Assembly: GCA_046294735.1 (NCBI GenBank)
Contig: JBKBKB010000004.1
Location: 1 to 64,000 of the forward strand
Length of the DNA: 64,000 nucleotides
DNA from: 34-65-8 sp046294735
Lineage (GTDB): Bacteria > Pseudomonadota > Alphaproteobacteria > Sphingomonadales > Sphingomonadaceae
Direction: 5' to 3'
The first letter of the stretch is position 1. Every line of letters starts with the position of its first letter. The notes beneath the pieces were generated by a model that was given only the letters and a program-made list of their open reading frames with translations, made no database searches and was not told where the DNA came from. Below are positions 1 through 8,329 of this stretch, one piece after another. The position numbers were made by a program, and so were the translations under genes.

Positions 1-309
1 CATCTTGGTGGGGGTGAGCAAATCGAAATCGAAGTTCTGTTCCGCGATGGTGGTGTTGGCGGCAAAGAAGCTCAGCGTCTCGGGCCGGATCTGGGCCGAC
101 ACGTCGGGAAACTCGATCCGGCTGCGGCCCTGGGCAATCGCCAGCTGGCGCACGTCCTGCACCAGCGCCTGCCCGTTGTTGTAGATTGTGACCGCAACAT
201 CGCCCTGAGAAGTCTCGGGGTCACCCGGCGCCTGGGCCTGCGCCAATGCGGTCAGGGCCAGACCCGCACCCGCTATCACCAGTGCACCCGCCTTGCCGAT
301 CCTGATCAT
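1..309 (-). CDS. DUF4139-family protein, N-terminal part (runs off the window)
   Basis: Only the first 103 residues are present; the gene continues beyond the left edge. It opens with a signal-peptide-like stretch (MIRIGKAGALVIAGAGLALT, then an AQA-type cleavage region), so the product is probably exported to the periplasm. The following segment reads VTIYNNGQALVQDVRQLAIA, a pattern I associate with the N-terminal part of DUF4139 proteins, which have no established biochemical role. The family call rests on memory of the pattern and on one third or less of the protein, so it is moderate. The gene lies 102 bp downstream of the cckA stop on the same strand. Confidence 0.6.
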   Translation of the reverse strand, partial: MIRIGKAGALVIAGAGLALTALAQAQAPGDPETSQGDVAVTIYNNGQALVQDVRQLAIAQGRSRIEFPDVSAQIRPETLSFFAANTTIAEQNFDFDLLTPTKM

Positions 310-411
310 GCCACCCCTCCGATTTGGTCCGCGCCGCTCCGGCTTGGTTCGAGACAGTCAACCCAGCGCGATTTATCGCCGGTGAACGCAGCGCCGAAGC
401 GGACCTGCCAC

Positions 412-2862
412 TCAGGAGCGCTGCCCCGCCAGCAGGCTGGATACCTTGTCGCTAATCTGCTGAACGCTGAATGGTTTGGCAAGGAAATGCATGTTTTCCA
501 TGTCGATTTCGCTGCGCAGCTGCTCTTCGGCATAGCCGGACATGAACAGGATCGGCATGGCCGGGTGCAACTTGCGGATAGCCTTGACCATGGCCGGTCC
601 ATCCATTCCGGGCATAACCACGTCCGAAACGACCAGGTCGAACGCGCCGCCATTGGCAATCGCCGCCAGGCCTGCCTCGCCGTCGGAAGCTGTGGTCACC
701 GTAAACCCGGCGCGGACCAGCGCCCGTTCGGCTACGGCGCGGACCATGTCCTCATCCTCGACCAGCAGGATTCGTCCACCGCCTGACCAGTCCGAAGCAG
801 GCTGCTCGGCGGCAACGCGGGCGGGTGCCGGCATGGCGCCGCGATGGACAGGGAAATAGATTGTGAACCGTGCTCCTTCCAGCACGCCGCCCGGCCCGGT
901 CACGTTGTCGGCGAAGATGAAACCGCCCGATTGCTTGACGATGCCATAGACGGTGGACAGGCCCAGTCCAGTGCCCCCCATCGATCCGCCCTTGCCCTGT
1001 TCCTTGGTGGTGAAGAACGGCTCGAAGATCTTGCCAAGCACTTCGGGCGGGATCCCGCCGCCATTGTCCTGCACCACCAGCACAGTGTAGTCATCGACCG
1101 GCAGGATATCGCTGGCGAGCTTGCGGATGTCCCCCGCGCTGACCCGCCGGGTCGACAGCGCCACCCGGCCCTTGCCTTCGCTCCGGCTCTGGATTGCATC
1201 GCGGGCATTGACCGCAAGGTTGACGATTACCTGCTCCAACTGCTGCGGGTCAGCCCGCACCGGGCCAAGGTCACGGTCATGGCGGACGCGGAACTCGATC
1301 CGCTCTCCCAGCAGGCGGCGCAGCAGCTGGCTCACTTCGCTTACCACATCAGGCAATTGCAGCACTTGCGGGCGCAGGGTCTGCTGGCGGCTGAAGGCAA
1401 GCAACTGCCGGGTCAGACTGGCCGCGCGGCTGCTGTTAGCGCGGATCTGCTGAATATCGTCATAGTCGCTGTCACCCGGCGTGTGGCGCAGGAGCATCAG
1501 GTCACAATAGCCCAGGATCGCGGTCAGTACATTGTTGAAGTCGTGGGCCACCCCGCCGGCCAGCTGGCCGACGGCCTGCATCTTGGTGGCCTGGGCAACC
1601 TGGCGCTTGAGCCGCGTCTCCTCGCTCGAGTCGACCAGGCTGAGCAGGACCGCCGCCTCGCCCAGCCCGCGCACGCCTGCCAGCCCGAGAGACACCGGAT
1701 CATCCGGATTGCTGCGCAGACGCACCGCGACATCGCCGCTGGCAGCAGCACCCCGGCCATGGCGCCGGACTGCATCCGCCAGCGCGCTCTTGTCTTCGCG
1801 CACCACCAGGTCGGACGGATACTGTGGCAGTCCGTCATTTTCCGCCCCGGCAGCACGCAGGAACGGCGGGTTGGCAAACAGGAAGCGGCCATCCCGGTCG
1901 GTCATCGCCAGCCCCAGCGGCAAGGCGCCGATCAGCGCCTCGATCTGCGGAGTGGCGGCCTGCGTCCCGCCGTCCCAGCCGCCGATGCCCACGCCGCTGT
2001 CGACCAGCAGCATCAGCGATGGCGCCTCGTCGGCACCTGCGCCGCGCGGCTCGTCTGGTCGGTTAAGCGGGACTTGCAACAGCGTCTGGGGTGCGCCGCG
2101 GCGGCCTTCGCGGGCGAAGTAGATCCGGTCGCGGTCATCTGTCCGCAGTTGGGCGACAAATTGCTGGCCGGCCAGCGTCGCCGCGGAATCGCCGGTCGCA
2201 CGCTCAGCGAAGCCGGGGGTGACGGCGCGGATCAGTCCATCAGGCAGGACCAGGGCCGCGTCGATCCCGGCACGGGACAGGATCGCGCCAAACAGGCCGG
2301 TCAGCCAGCCAGCCACCAGATCGGGCAGGTGGTCCTCGGCCAGCGTGGTCATGCGCCAGACCAGATGGTCTTCGCCTCTTCCGGCCCGGGCGGCCTCGGC
2401 CCTCCACACGGCGCTTCCGGTGGCGGCCACCAGACGCTCTGCCGTGCCGGCCCCGTCGCGCCAGGCCTTGCGCGCGGCGCGGGTCAGGGCTTCGAGGGAG
2501 GCGCGATCGAGCGGCAGATTGGGCGGCGCATGGCCGGACCCGAACCAGTCCATGTAGGTCTGGTTGGCGCAGACCAGCCGGTTGGCGCGGTCGGTGATCG
2601 CCATTGCCACGCCTTCCTGCTCAATCGCCTGAACTGTCACCGACCAGTCAGCCAGCCCTGCCTCCGCCGCCGACTGGTCCGGAACAAAGCGTGCGAGCAG
2701 CACCGCTATCACTGCCAGCACTGCGAGCGCCCCGGCATAAACCGCCGCCAACAGAGGATTGCCGCTCAGCCACCACAGCAACCCGGCGGTCACCACCAGG
2801 GCCGCGCCCACGATTGCCGCAGGCCCGGCCAGCGGACGTGCATCGCTGGCAGACAGGATCAT
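412..2862 (-). CDS. cckA: Hybrid sensor histidine kinase CckA
   Basis: 816-residue inner-membrane hybrid kinase. In alphaproteobacteria CckA feeds phosphate through ChpT to CtrA and CpdR to control the cell cycle. Two membrane helices lie at about residues 12-60, followed by PAS-like regions (about 75-180 and 305-410). The phospho-accepting His is H440 in GGVAHDFNNVLTAILG. The N box NLAVNARDA (548-556), the G1 box DNGGGIPPE (599-607) and the G2 region GGTGLGLSTVYG (629-640) are intact. A receiver domain fills about 696-812, with the acceptor D747 in SDVVMPGMDG and conserved K796. The ATG at 2862 overlaps the TGA of the DUF2062 gene (ATGA), so a much longer open frame reading into that gene is spurious. 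Both kinase and receiver look functional. Confidence 0.93.
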   Translation of the reverse strand: MILSASDARPLAGPAAIVGAALVVTAGLLWWLSGNPLLAAVYAGALAVLAVIAVLLARFVPDQSAAEAGLADWSVTVQAIEQEGVAMAITDRANRLVCANQTYMDWFGSGHAPPNLPLDRASLEALTRAARKAWRDGAGTAERLVAATGSAVWRAEAARAGRGEDHLVWRMTTLAEDHLPDLVAGWLTGLFGAILSRAGIDAALVLPDGLIRAVTPGFAERATGDSAATLAGQQFVAQLRTDDRDRIYFAREGRRGAPQTLLQVPLNRPDEPRGAGADEAPSLMLLVDSGVGIGGWDGGTQAATPQIEALIGALPLGLAMTDRDGRFLFANPPFLRAAGAENDGLPQYPSDLVVREDKSALADAVRRHGRGAAASGDVAVRLRSNPDDPVSLGLAGVRGLGEAAVLLSLVDSSEETRLKRQVAQATKMQAVGQLAGGVAHDFNNVLTAILGYCDLMLLRHTPGDSDYDDIQQIRANSSRAASLTRQLLAFSRQQTLRPQVLQLPDVVSEVSQLLRRLLGERIEFRVRHDRDLGPVRADPQQLEQVIVNLAVNARDAIQSRSEGKGRVALSTRRVSAGDIRKLASDILPVDDYTVLVVQDNGGGIPPEVLGKIFEPFFTTKEQGKGGSMGGTGLGLSTVYGIVKQSGGFIFADNVTGPGGVLEGARFTIYFPVHRGAMPAPARVAAEQPASDWSGGGRILLVEDEDMVRAVAERALVRAGFTVTTASDGEAGLAAIANGGAFDLVVSDVVMPGMDGPAMVKAIRKLHPAMPILFMSGYAEEQLRSEIDMENMHFLAKPFSVQQISDKVSSLLAGQRS

Positions 2863-3449
2863 TCGGCCCGCGCCTTCAGCCGTTCGTCCAGCGCCGCCGC
2901 CATCCTCCGCAGCCGGCGCGTGCGCTTGCGGGCAACGATGAAGCGCCACATGATCCCTGCCAGTACATACCCGAGCGCGGCGCTGACGATCGCGATCACG
3001 ATGAACCCGAACGCCGTCACCCCGGCCAGCTGGAACGCCTCGAACACCCATGACCAGCGACCGCTGGCAAGCTCGTCCGAAGCGAAACCGACAGTGGCCG
3101 AGTCGACCTTGAGCACGAATGCGCCGACCCGGTTGGCCGCAACCAGCCAGAACGGCAGGGTGAGCGGGTTGGTGACAAAGGTCACCACGGCAGAAAGCGG
3201 CACGTTGGCACGGGCCGGAAGAGCGAGAAAAGCAGCGAGGAAGATCTGCCCCACCGGCACGATGAAAGCGGCAAACAGGCCCAGCGCCACCCCCCGCGGG
3301 ACCGAGCGGCGGGTGAAGCGCCACAGTTCCGGGCTGAGGAACCGGTGAGCGATCGGCCGCAGGTACTTGTTGCGCGCCATTTCCTCGCGCGAGGGCATGT
3401 ACCTGCGGATCTGGTCCATGGCCCAGGTCTTGGAGCGCGGCCCAGCCAT
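2859..3449 (-). CDS. DUF2062 domain-containing membrane protein
   Basis: 196 residues. The central part carries the DUF2062 signature: SVPRGVALGLFAAFIVPVGQ, then a TNPLT(L)PFW motif around residue 110, with three or four hydrophobic segments. The N-terminus is basic and soluble-looking, and the C-terminus ends in a charged helix rich in Arg. DUF2062 proteins are inner-membrane proteins of unknown function. The gene is squeezed between smpB and cckA: its ATG shares one base with the smpB stop (TAATG) and its TGA overlaps the cckA ATG. The three are therefore probably one translationally coupled transcript. Confidence 0.88.
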   Translation of the reverse strand: MAGPRSKTWAMDQIRRYMPSREEMARNKYLRPIAHRFLSPELWRFTRRSVPRGVALGLFAAFIVPVGQIFLAAFLALPARANVPLSAVVTFVTNPLTLPFWLVAANRVGAFVLKVDSATVGFASDELASGRWSWVFEAFQLAGVTAFGFIVIAIVSAALGYVLAGIMWRFIVARKRTRRLRRMAAALDERLKARAE

Positions 3450-3931
3450 TACCCGCGCTCGCGCATGATGCGAGCCTTGTCGCGCTGCCAGTCGCGATCC
3501 TTCAGGTAGTCACGCTTGTCCTGCGCCTGTCGTCCCTTGGCCAGCGCCAGCTCAACCTTGGCCCGGCCCCGCCCGTTAAAGTATATGCTGAGCGGGACCA
3601 GCGTCATCCCCTTGCGCTCCACCGCACCCATCAGCTTGGCGATCTCGCGCTCATGCAGCAGCAGCTTGCGCGGACGGCGCGGTTCGTGGTTGAAGCGGTT
3701 ACCGTGGCTGAATTCGGGGATGTTGGCATTGATCAGCCACGCCTCGCCATTGCGGATCTCGGCATAGCTTTCGGCGATGCTCGCTTCGCCCGCGCGCAGC
3801 GCCTTGACCTCGGTCCCCTGCAGCATCAGCCCGGCCTCGAACTTGGCCTCGACAGCATAGTCGAACCGCGCGCGCCGGTTTTCGGCGACGGTCTTCTGCT
3901 TATCGAACGCTTCGGGTTTCGGGCGGGCCAT
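3449..3931 (-). CDS. smpB: SsrA-binding protein SmpB
   Basis: 160 residues, the normal SmpB length. SmpB binds tmRNA and delivers it to stalled ribosomes for trans-translation. Typical blocks are ENRRARFDY near the N-terminus, GLMLQGTEVKALRAG, the loop NGEAWLINANIPEF, HEPRRPRKLLLH, and a basic C-terminal tail (RDWQRDKARIMRERG) that enters the decoding centre. The open frame extends further upstream, but MARPKPEAF at 3931 matches the usual family start. It is the first gene of a smpB-DUF2062-cckA run. A 119-bp divergent region separates it from the plus-strand hydrolase gene and must hold both promoters. No ssrA gene is visible in the window. Confidence 0.96.
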   Translation of the reverse strand: MARPKPEAFDKQKTVAENRRARFDYAVEAKFEAGLMLQGTEVKALRAGEASIAESYAEIRNGEAWLINANIPEFSHGNRFNHEPRRPRKLLLHEREIAKLMGAVERKGMTLVPLSIYFNGRGRAKVELALAKGRQAQDKRDYLKDRDWQRDKARIMRERG

Positions 3932-4050
3932 GGTGGGGCGGCATGTAGTGGCTTGCCCTGCCCAAGGGAAGGCCGCGTGGACATTCCGCTTGCCAACCCG
4001 CCCCGCGCCATGGCCATATCGTCGCAAGGGCTACTGGGGGGGCCCCGACC

Positions 4051-5127
4051 ATGGACCCGAGCGACACCGAACCACCACCCTTCATCATCGCCGGAGACGC
4101 GATCGCCCCGGGCGAAGTGCGCGACCTGGCGATCCCGGTCAGCCAGCAGGTCAGCGGCTTCCACGCCAACCTCGCCCTCAGAGTGATCCACGGCGCAAAG
4201 GCAGGCCCGGCGGTGTTCGTCAGCGGCGCGGTGCACGGGGACGAGATCGTCGGCACCGCAATCATCCAACGGCTCGCGGGCAAGCTCGACGCGCACCGGC
4301 TGGCCGGCACGGTGATCCTTGCGCCTGCGGTCAACATCTATGGCTTCCTGTCCCACAGCCGGTATCTGCCGGACCGGCGCGACCTCAACCGCAGCTTCCC
4401 CGGCAGCCGCAAGGGTTCGCTGGCGGGGCAGCTCGCGGCCTGTTTCCTCGAGCACGTGATCGCGCGCTGCATGCTCGGGATCGACATCCACACCGCCGCG
4501 ATCCACCGCTACAACCTGCCCCAGATCCGCATCGCTTCGGGCGATCCGTATCTGGTCGAGCTGGCCATGGCGTTCGGCGCGCCGGTGATCATCGAGAGCC
4601 CGCTGCGCGATGGCTCGATGCGCGCGCTCGCCGCCAGCCGCGGCACGCCGATGCTGCTGATGGAGGCGGGCGAGGCGCTGCGGTTTGACCGCCTCTCGAT
4701 CGACATCGGCACCAACGGCGTGTGCCGCGTGCTCGCCCATATCGGCATGATCGACGCCGACGACGGCCTCCTCACTGTCGGCATCCCGGCACGCGCCAAC
4801 CGGTCGAGCTGGGTCCGCGCCCCGCGCGGCGGGGTGACGCACCGGGTGCGCAAATCGGGCGACGTGGTCCACAAGGGCGACCTGCTTGCTACGGTCGGCG
4901 GGCTGTTTGGCGAGGACGCGATGGAGATGGTCAGCCCGATTGCCGGGATCGTGATCGGCCATGCGACCCTGCCGGTAGTCAACCAGGGCGACGCGCTGTT
5001 CCATATCGCCGAGGTGGCCCACCTGGAACACGCAGGCGAGCGGATTGGATCGATCACCGAAGCGATCCTCGCCAGCGAACCCCCCGGCCCGCCCCAGCCG
5101 CTGATGGACGAGGACGAGGTGATCTGA
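4051..5127 (+). CDS. Succinylglutamate desuccinylase/aspartoacylase family zinc hydrolase
   Basis: 358 residues. The zinc carboxypeptidase-like (M14 superfamily) core shows the HGDE zinc motif in VHGDEIVGT (about residue 69) and the second ligand in GIDIHTAAIHR (about 150). A substrate-binding RDLNRSFPG block lies near 110. The C-terminal 80 residues form a beta-rich barrel-like part (GDVVHKGDLLATVGG) resembling a lipoyl/biotinyl fold, common in these proteins. The family removes acyl groups from amino acids or hydrolyses related amides; the actual substrate cannot be read from sequence. There are no astABCD genes nearby, so a role in arginine succinylation is not supported by context. Confidence 0.85.
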   Translation: MDPSDTEPPPFIIAGDAIAPGEVRDLAIPVSQQVSGFHANLALRVIHGAKAGPAVFVSGAVHGDEIVGTAIIQRLAGKLDAHRLAGTVILAPAVNIYGFLSHSRYLPDRRDLNRSFPGSRKGSLAGQLAACFLEHVIARCMLGIDIHTAAIHRYNLPQIRIASGDPYLVELAMAFGAPVIIESPLRDGSMRALAASRGTPMLLMEAGEALRFDRLSIDIGTNGVCRVLAHIGMIDADDGLLTVGIPARANRSSWVRAPRGGVTHRVRKSGDVVHKGDLLATVGGLFGEDAMEMVSPIAGIVIGHATLPVVNQGDALFHIAEVAHLEHAGERIGSITEAILASEPPGPPQPLMDEDEVI

Positions 5128-5366
5128 GCCCGCGTCTTGGACTGGCCGAGTGCCGGCAGTCGCAAGCGCTGAGACATGGACCACATGTTACACAGTCCAG
5201 AAGCAAAAAATCCCGCCTCTGGTGGCACTGGCGTTGCGCCGGATCAGGGCAGAAAGTTCCGGCAAGGTTTGGCTGCTGGCGCATCGGGCCGGACAAGCCA
5301 CAGTTTGCAGCTGTAGGAAAGGGTGACAGGCTTGCTGCCCGGCAGATCGGCCCCTAGGGCGGCGGC
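5128..5366. other. Intergenic region upstream of the Uup-like gene
   Basis: 239 bp without a supported gene. It contains an imperfect dyad around 5173-5187 (ACATG, 5-nt loop, CATGT) and the string CTGTAGGAAAGGG at about 5311-5323. That string shares nine bases (TGTAGGAAA) with a word found before the XRE regulator and the holin gene; a 9-mer match alone is not significant in 64 kb. The promoter of the downstream ABC-F gene is presumably here, but I cannot assign convincing -35/-10 boxes. Confidence 0.3.
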
Positions 5367-7178
5367 ATGGCACAGCCCCCCATTCTCTCGCTCGAAGGCA
5401 TGGCCCTGCAACAGGGCGGCAAGTGGCTGTTCGGCGATGCGGCAAGCGGCGTGCTGGACCTGCACATCGGCCCGCGTGACCGGCTGGCGCTGATCGGGCG
5501 TAACGGGGCTGGCAAAACCACGCTGTTCCGGCTTATCGACAACCGCATTGACGCCGACCGGGGCCAGCGCAAGATCAAGCCAGGTCTCAGGATCGTGCTG
5601 CTGGAACAGGATCCCGATTTCACCGGCTTTGACAGCCTGATGGATTTTGCCCTGGCAGGGGAAGACGCACCGGCTGCACACGAGGTTGAGGCGATTGCCG
5701 GCCAGCTGGGGATCGACATGGCAACCCCGGCCGCCGGAGCCAGCGGGGGGGAGCGGCGCCGCGCTGCCATTGCCCGCGCGCTGGCACAGGACCCTGACCT
5801 GCTGCTGATGGACGAGCCGACCAACCACCTCGATCTGGCCGCGATCGACTGGCTGGAAAGCTGGCTCGAACGGTTCAAGGGCGCGTTCGTGGTCATCAGC
5901 CATGACCGGACTTTCCTGAAGCGGCTGACCAGCGCCACCATCTGGCTCGACCGCGGCCAGCTGCGGCGCAAGGACATCGGCTTCGGCGGGTACGAGGCGT
6001 GGGAAGAGCAGGTCTACGCCGAGGAAGCACGCGCCGCCGAGAAGATGGACGCCAAGCTCAAGATCGAGGCGCACTGGCTGGAACGCGGGGTCACTGCCCG
6101 GCGCAAGCGCAACCAGGGGCGGCTGGAAAAGCTGTGGCAGATGCGCAGCGCGCGGGCGGCGATGATCGCGCCCAAAGGCACTGCCAAGCTCGGTCTAGCT
6201 ACCGAGGAGGAGTTCAAGAGCAAGTCGGTGATCGTGGCCGAACGGGTCAACATGACCTATGGTGAGCGCCGCATCATCCGCGATTTCACCCTACGCATCC
6301 AGCGCGGGGACCGGATCGGCGTGGTCGGATCGAACGGCGCGGGCAAGACCACGCTGCTCAAGCTGCTAACCGGCGAGATCGCACCCGACAGCGGCACGAT
6401 CGACATCTCCCCCAAGCTTACAGGCGTGATGATCGACCAGCAACGCAGCCTGATGGCAGCGGACAAGACCGTGCGCCAGGTGCTGGCCGAAGGGGGCGAC
6501 TGGATCGACGTGCGCGGGGTGCGCAAGCATGTGCAGGGTTATCTCAAGGAGTTTCTGTTTGATCCCGCCGTGGTCGACATGAAGGTGGGCGTGATGAGCG
6601 GTGGCGAGCGCAGCCGGCTGCTGCTGGCGCGCGAATTTGCCCGCAAATCCAACCTGCTGGTGCTCGATGAGCCGACCAACGATCTCGACCTCGAAACACT
6701 CGACCTGCTGCAGGAGGTGATTGCCGACTACGAAGGCACCGTGCTGATCGTCAGCCACGACCGTGATTTCCTTGATCGCACGGTTACGGTTACGCTGGGC
6801 CTCGATGGCAGCGGGTTCGTCGATATCGTTGCAGGCGGCTACGAGGACTGGGTTGCCAAGCGGGCAGAGCGAAACAACGCGCCATCAAGGGCAAAGCCGG
6901 ACAAGGCGGAAGCCGCTTCCGCGTCATCAACGCCGCCGCCGCCCAAATCGACCAAGCTCTCCTACAATGACCAGCGTGACTACGACCTGTTGCCCAAGCG
7001 GATCGAGGAATTGGACCTGGCTATCGCCCGCGGCGAGGCCTTGCTGGCAGACCCCGATCTCTACACCCGCGACCCGGCGCGGTTCGACGCCATTTCCAAA
7101 GGCATTGCCACCGCCCGCACGGAAAAGGACGCGGCCGAGGAACGCTGGCTGGCACTGGCGGAGCTGGTCGAGGGCTGA
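5367..7178 (+). CDS. uup: ABC-F family ATPase, Uup-like
   Basis: 603 residues with two fused ATP-binding cassettes and no membrane segments. Cassette 1 has the Walker A GRNGAGKTT (about residue 49), signature SGGERRRAAIA and Walker B LLLMDEPTNHLDL. Cassette 2 has GSNGAGKTT (about 324), signature MSGGERSRLLLA and LLVLDEPTNDLDL. The linker between them contains the ABC-F helical pair. The C-terminal 75 residues form a charged, helix-forming arm (RIEELDLAIARGEALL), which is typical of Uup and absent from EttA. Uup-type proteins act on ribosomes and branched DNA or replication intermediates. A second ABC-F gene, ettA, lies at 22.1 kb. The exact subfamily is inferred from the C-terminal arm. Confidence 0.88.
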   Translation: MAQPPILSLEGMALQQGGKWLFGDAASGVLDLHIGPRDRLALIGRNGAGKTTLFRLIDNRIDADRGQRKIKPGLRIVLLEQDPDFTGFDSLMDFALAGEDAPAAHEVEAIAGQLGIDMATPAAGASGGERRRAAIARALAQDPDLLLMDEPTNHLDLAAIDWLESWLERFKGAFVVISHDRTFLKRLTSATIWLDRGQLRRKDIGFGGYEAWEEQVYAEEARAAEKMDAKLKIEAHWLERGVTARRKRNQGRLEKLWQMRSARAAMIAPKGTAKLGLATEEEFKSKSVIVAERVNMTYGERRIIRDFTLRIQRGDRIGVVGSNGAGKTTLLKLLTGEIAPDSGTIDISPKLTGVMIDQQRSLMAADKTVRQVLAEGGDWIDVRGVRKHVQGYLKEFLFDPAVVDMKVGVMSGGERSRLLLAREFARKSNLLVLDEPTNDLDLETLDLLQEVIADYEGTVLIVSHDRDFLDRTVTVTLGLDGSGFVDIVAGGYEDWVAKRAERNNAPSRAKPDKAEAASASSTPPPPKSTKLSYNDQRDYDLLPKRIEELDLAIARGEALLADPDLYTRDPARFDAISKGIATARTEKDAAEERWLALAELVEG

Positions 7179-7185
7179 GGTGCCC

Positions 7186-7647
7186 TCACCCGATGCGATA
7201 GAAATCCGCCACTCGCTCCAGCGCGATCTTGAGCACCAGCTTGCCGCTGCGCGCGGGCCATTCCAGCGCGCGTTCGGCGTCGGGCAAGCTTTCGCAGGCG
7301 CAGACCACCCGCCACAGCACATCCTCCAGCCCCTTGCCCGCCGCCGCGATGGCGGCATCGAAGCGTTGACGCGCGGCGATCTGGCGTTCGGTCGGGGACA
7401 GTCCGCGCTCGCCGCCGGTGATCCGAACCGGATCCCACCGCATGGTCACATTCGGGCCCAACTGGGCTCGTTCGTAGTCGCCGCGCAGCTGTTCCCCCGC
7501 GGCGAACAGGCGGTCGCTCAGATGCCCCCGCGCATGAAGCCAGGCCAACGGGCTTTCCGCCAGGTTGACCGTGACTGTGCGCCGCTTGCCTCGGGCCCCG
7601 CCCCGGCGACGCGGGCCTTCCTCGGTGAGCTCGCATTCGACCAGCAT
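7186..7647 (-). CDS. DUF6456 domain-containing protein
   Basis: 153 residues from the ATG at 7647; a TTG 15 nt upstream is possible but has its Shine-Dalgarno too close. The start region is basic (GPRRRGGARGKRRTVTVNL). The body shows the DUF6456 pattern: SPLAWLHARG, RLFAAGEQLRGDYERAQLGPNVTMRWDP, LSPTERQIAARQRF, LEDVLWRVVC, ESLPDAERALEWPARSGKLVLKIALERVADFY. This alphaproteobacterial family has no known function; the arginine-rich head suggests nucleic-acid binding, which is inference. It is convergent with the Uup-like gene (8 bp apart) and divergent from the XRE regulator, so it could share the regulatory sites at 7708-7745. Confidence 0.8.
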   Translation of the reverse strand: MLVECELTEEGPRRRGGARGKRRTVTVNLAESPLAWLHARGHLSDRLFAAGEQLRGDYERAQLGPNVTMRWDPVRITGGERGLSPTERQIAARQRFDAAIAAAGKGLEDVLWRVVCACESLPDAERALEWPARSGKLVLKIALERVADFYRIG

Positions 7648-7707
7648 ACGCCCCAAGGCCAATCCCCTTTACTGATGATTCGACAGAAAGCGGGCTTGCA
7701 TTGTTTG

Positions 7708-7745
7708 GGTTCGTGTAGGAAAGTGTTAAAACCAATTTGGTTATC
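7708..7745 (+). promoter_or_regulatory. Putative operator before the XRE/S24 regulator
   Basis: Two elements sit in the 109-bp gap between the DUF6456 and XRE starts. At 7708-7722 there is the 15-bp word GGTTCGTGTAGGAAA. At 7730-7745 there is the dyad AACCA-ATT-TGGTT followed by ATC, ending 12 bp before the XRE ATG. Both elements recur before the holin gene (13747-13773), the 15-bp word there in inverted orientation. A dyad so close to the start of an XRE gene is typical of autoregulation. The binding protein is inferred, not shown. Confidence 0.55.
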
Positions 7746-7756
7746 AGGCTGCCAAG

Positions 7757-8329
7757 ATGATCAACCGCATCCGTGACATTCGCCGCCAGAAGGGCATGAC
7801 CCTGGCCGACCTTGCCGCTGCCTGTGATCCGCCGACAACGGCGCAGACCATCGGGCGGCTCGAAACAGGGATGCGCAACCTGTCGATTCGGTGGATGGAC
7901 CGGATTGCCGCGGCGCTGGGGGTCGATCCGGAAACACTGGTGCGATCGGACCATGCGCCGCGGCCGCAGATCGTCGCTGCTCTCGGCAGCACGGGCGCGG
8001 AAGCGCTGGCAGCCCCGCGCGAAGCAATTCTGCCGACCGAACTCGATGCCGATGGCCCACTGCTGGCGCTGGCGGTGGAGGCTGCCAGCGGGCCCTATCA
8101 GGCCGGCGACCTGTTGTGGCTGCGCCAACTCGATCCAGCGGACTCCGCGCGCGCCATCAACCGCGATGTGCTGGTCCCCCGCAGCGGGGGCCGGTTCGCA
8201 TTTGGGCGCCTGATCGATCGCCGGGGCAGCCTGGTCGGCATCCTTCCATCCGGGGCCGGACAGAAGCAGCAAGTGATCGATAATCCCCCCTGGATCGCCG
8301 TGGCCGAAATGCTGGTGCGCCCGCTGTGA
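7757..8329 (+). CDS. XRE-family regulator with C-terminal S24/LexA-like domain
   Basis: 190 residues. An N-terminal helix-turn-helix of the XRE type covers about 1-60 (RIRDIRRQKGMTLADLAA ... TIGRLETGMRNLSIRWMDRIAAALGV). The C-terminal half resembles a LexA/CI-like S24 domain (GPYQAGDLLWL, INRDVLVPRSGGRFAFGRLIDR). I do not see a clear SerLys catalytic dyad, so it may sense or dimerise rather than self-cleave. It probably binds the dyad AACCA-N3-TGGTT just upstream of its own start. The same dyad before the GTA-type holin at 13.8 kb makes that gene a candidate target. The stop overlaps the glycosyltransferase GTG, so the two are co-transcribed. Confidence 0.8.
   Translation: MINRIRDIRRQKGMTLADLAAACDPPTTAQTIGRLETGMRNLSIRWMDRIAAALGVDPETLVRSDHAPRPQIVAALGSTGAEALAAPREAILPTELDADGPLLALAVEAASGPYQAGDLLWLRQLDPADSARAINRDVLVPRSGGRFAFGRLIDRRGSLVGILPSGAGQKQQVIDNPPWIAVAEMLVRPL

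Noticed and set aside
844..3348. 834-codon open frame on the plus strand opposite cckA
   Set aside because: Antisense frame in high-GC DNA; rich in Arg, Gln and His with no recognisable domain, while the minus strand encodes intact CckA and DUF2062.
3826..5184. 452-codon open frame opposite the aspartoacylase-like gene
   Set aside because: Composition is that of an antisense shadow (Asp/His/Arg repeats); the plus strand has the zinc motifs.
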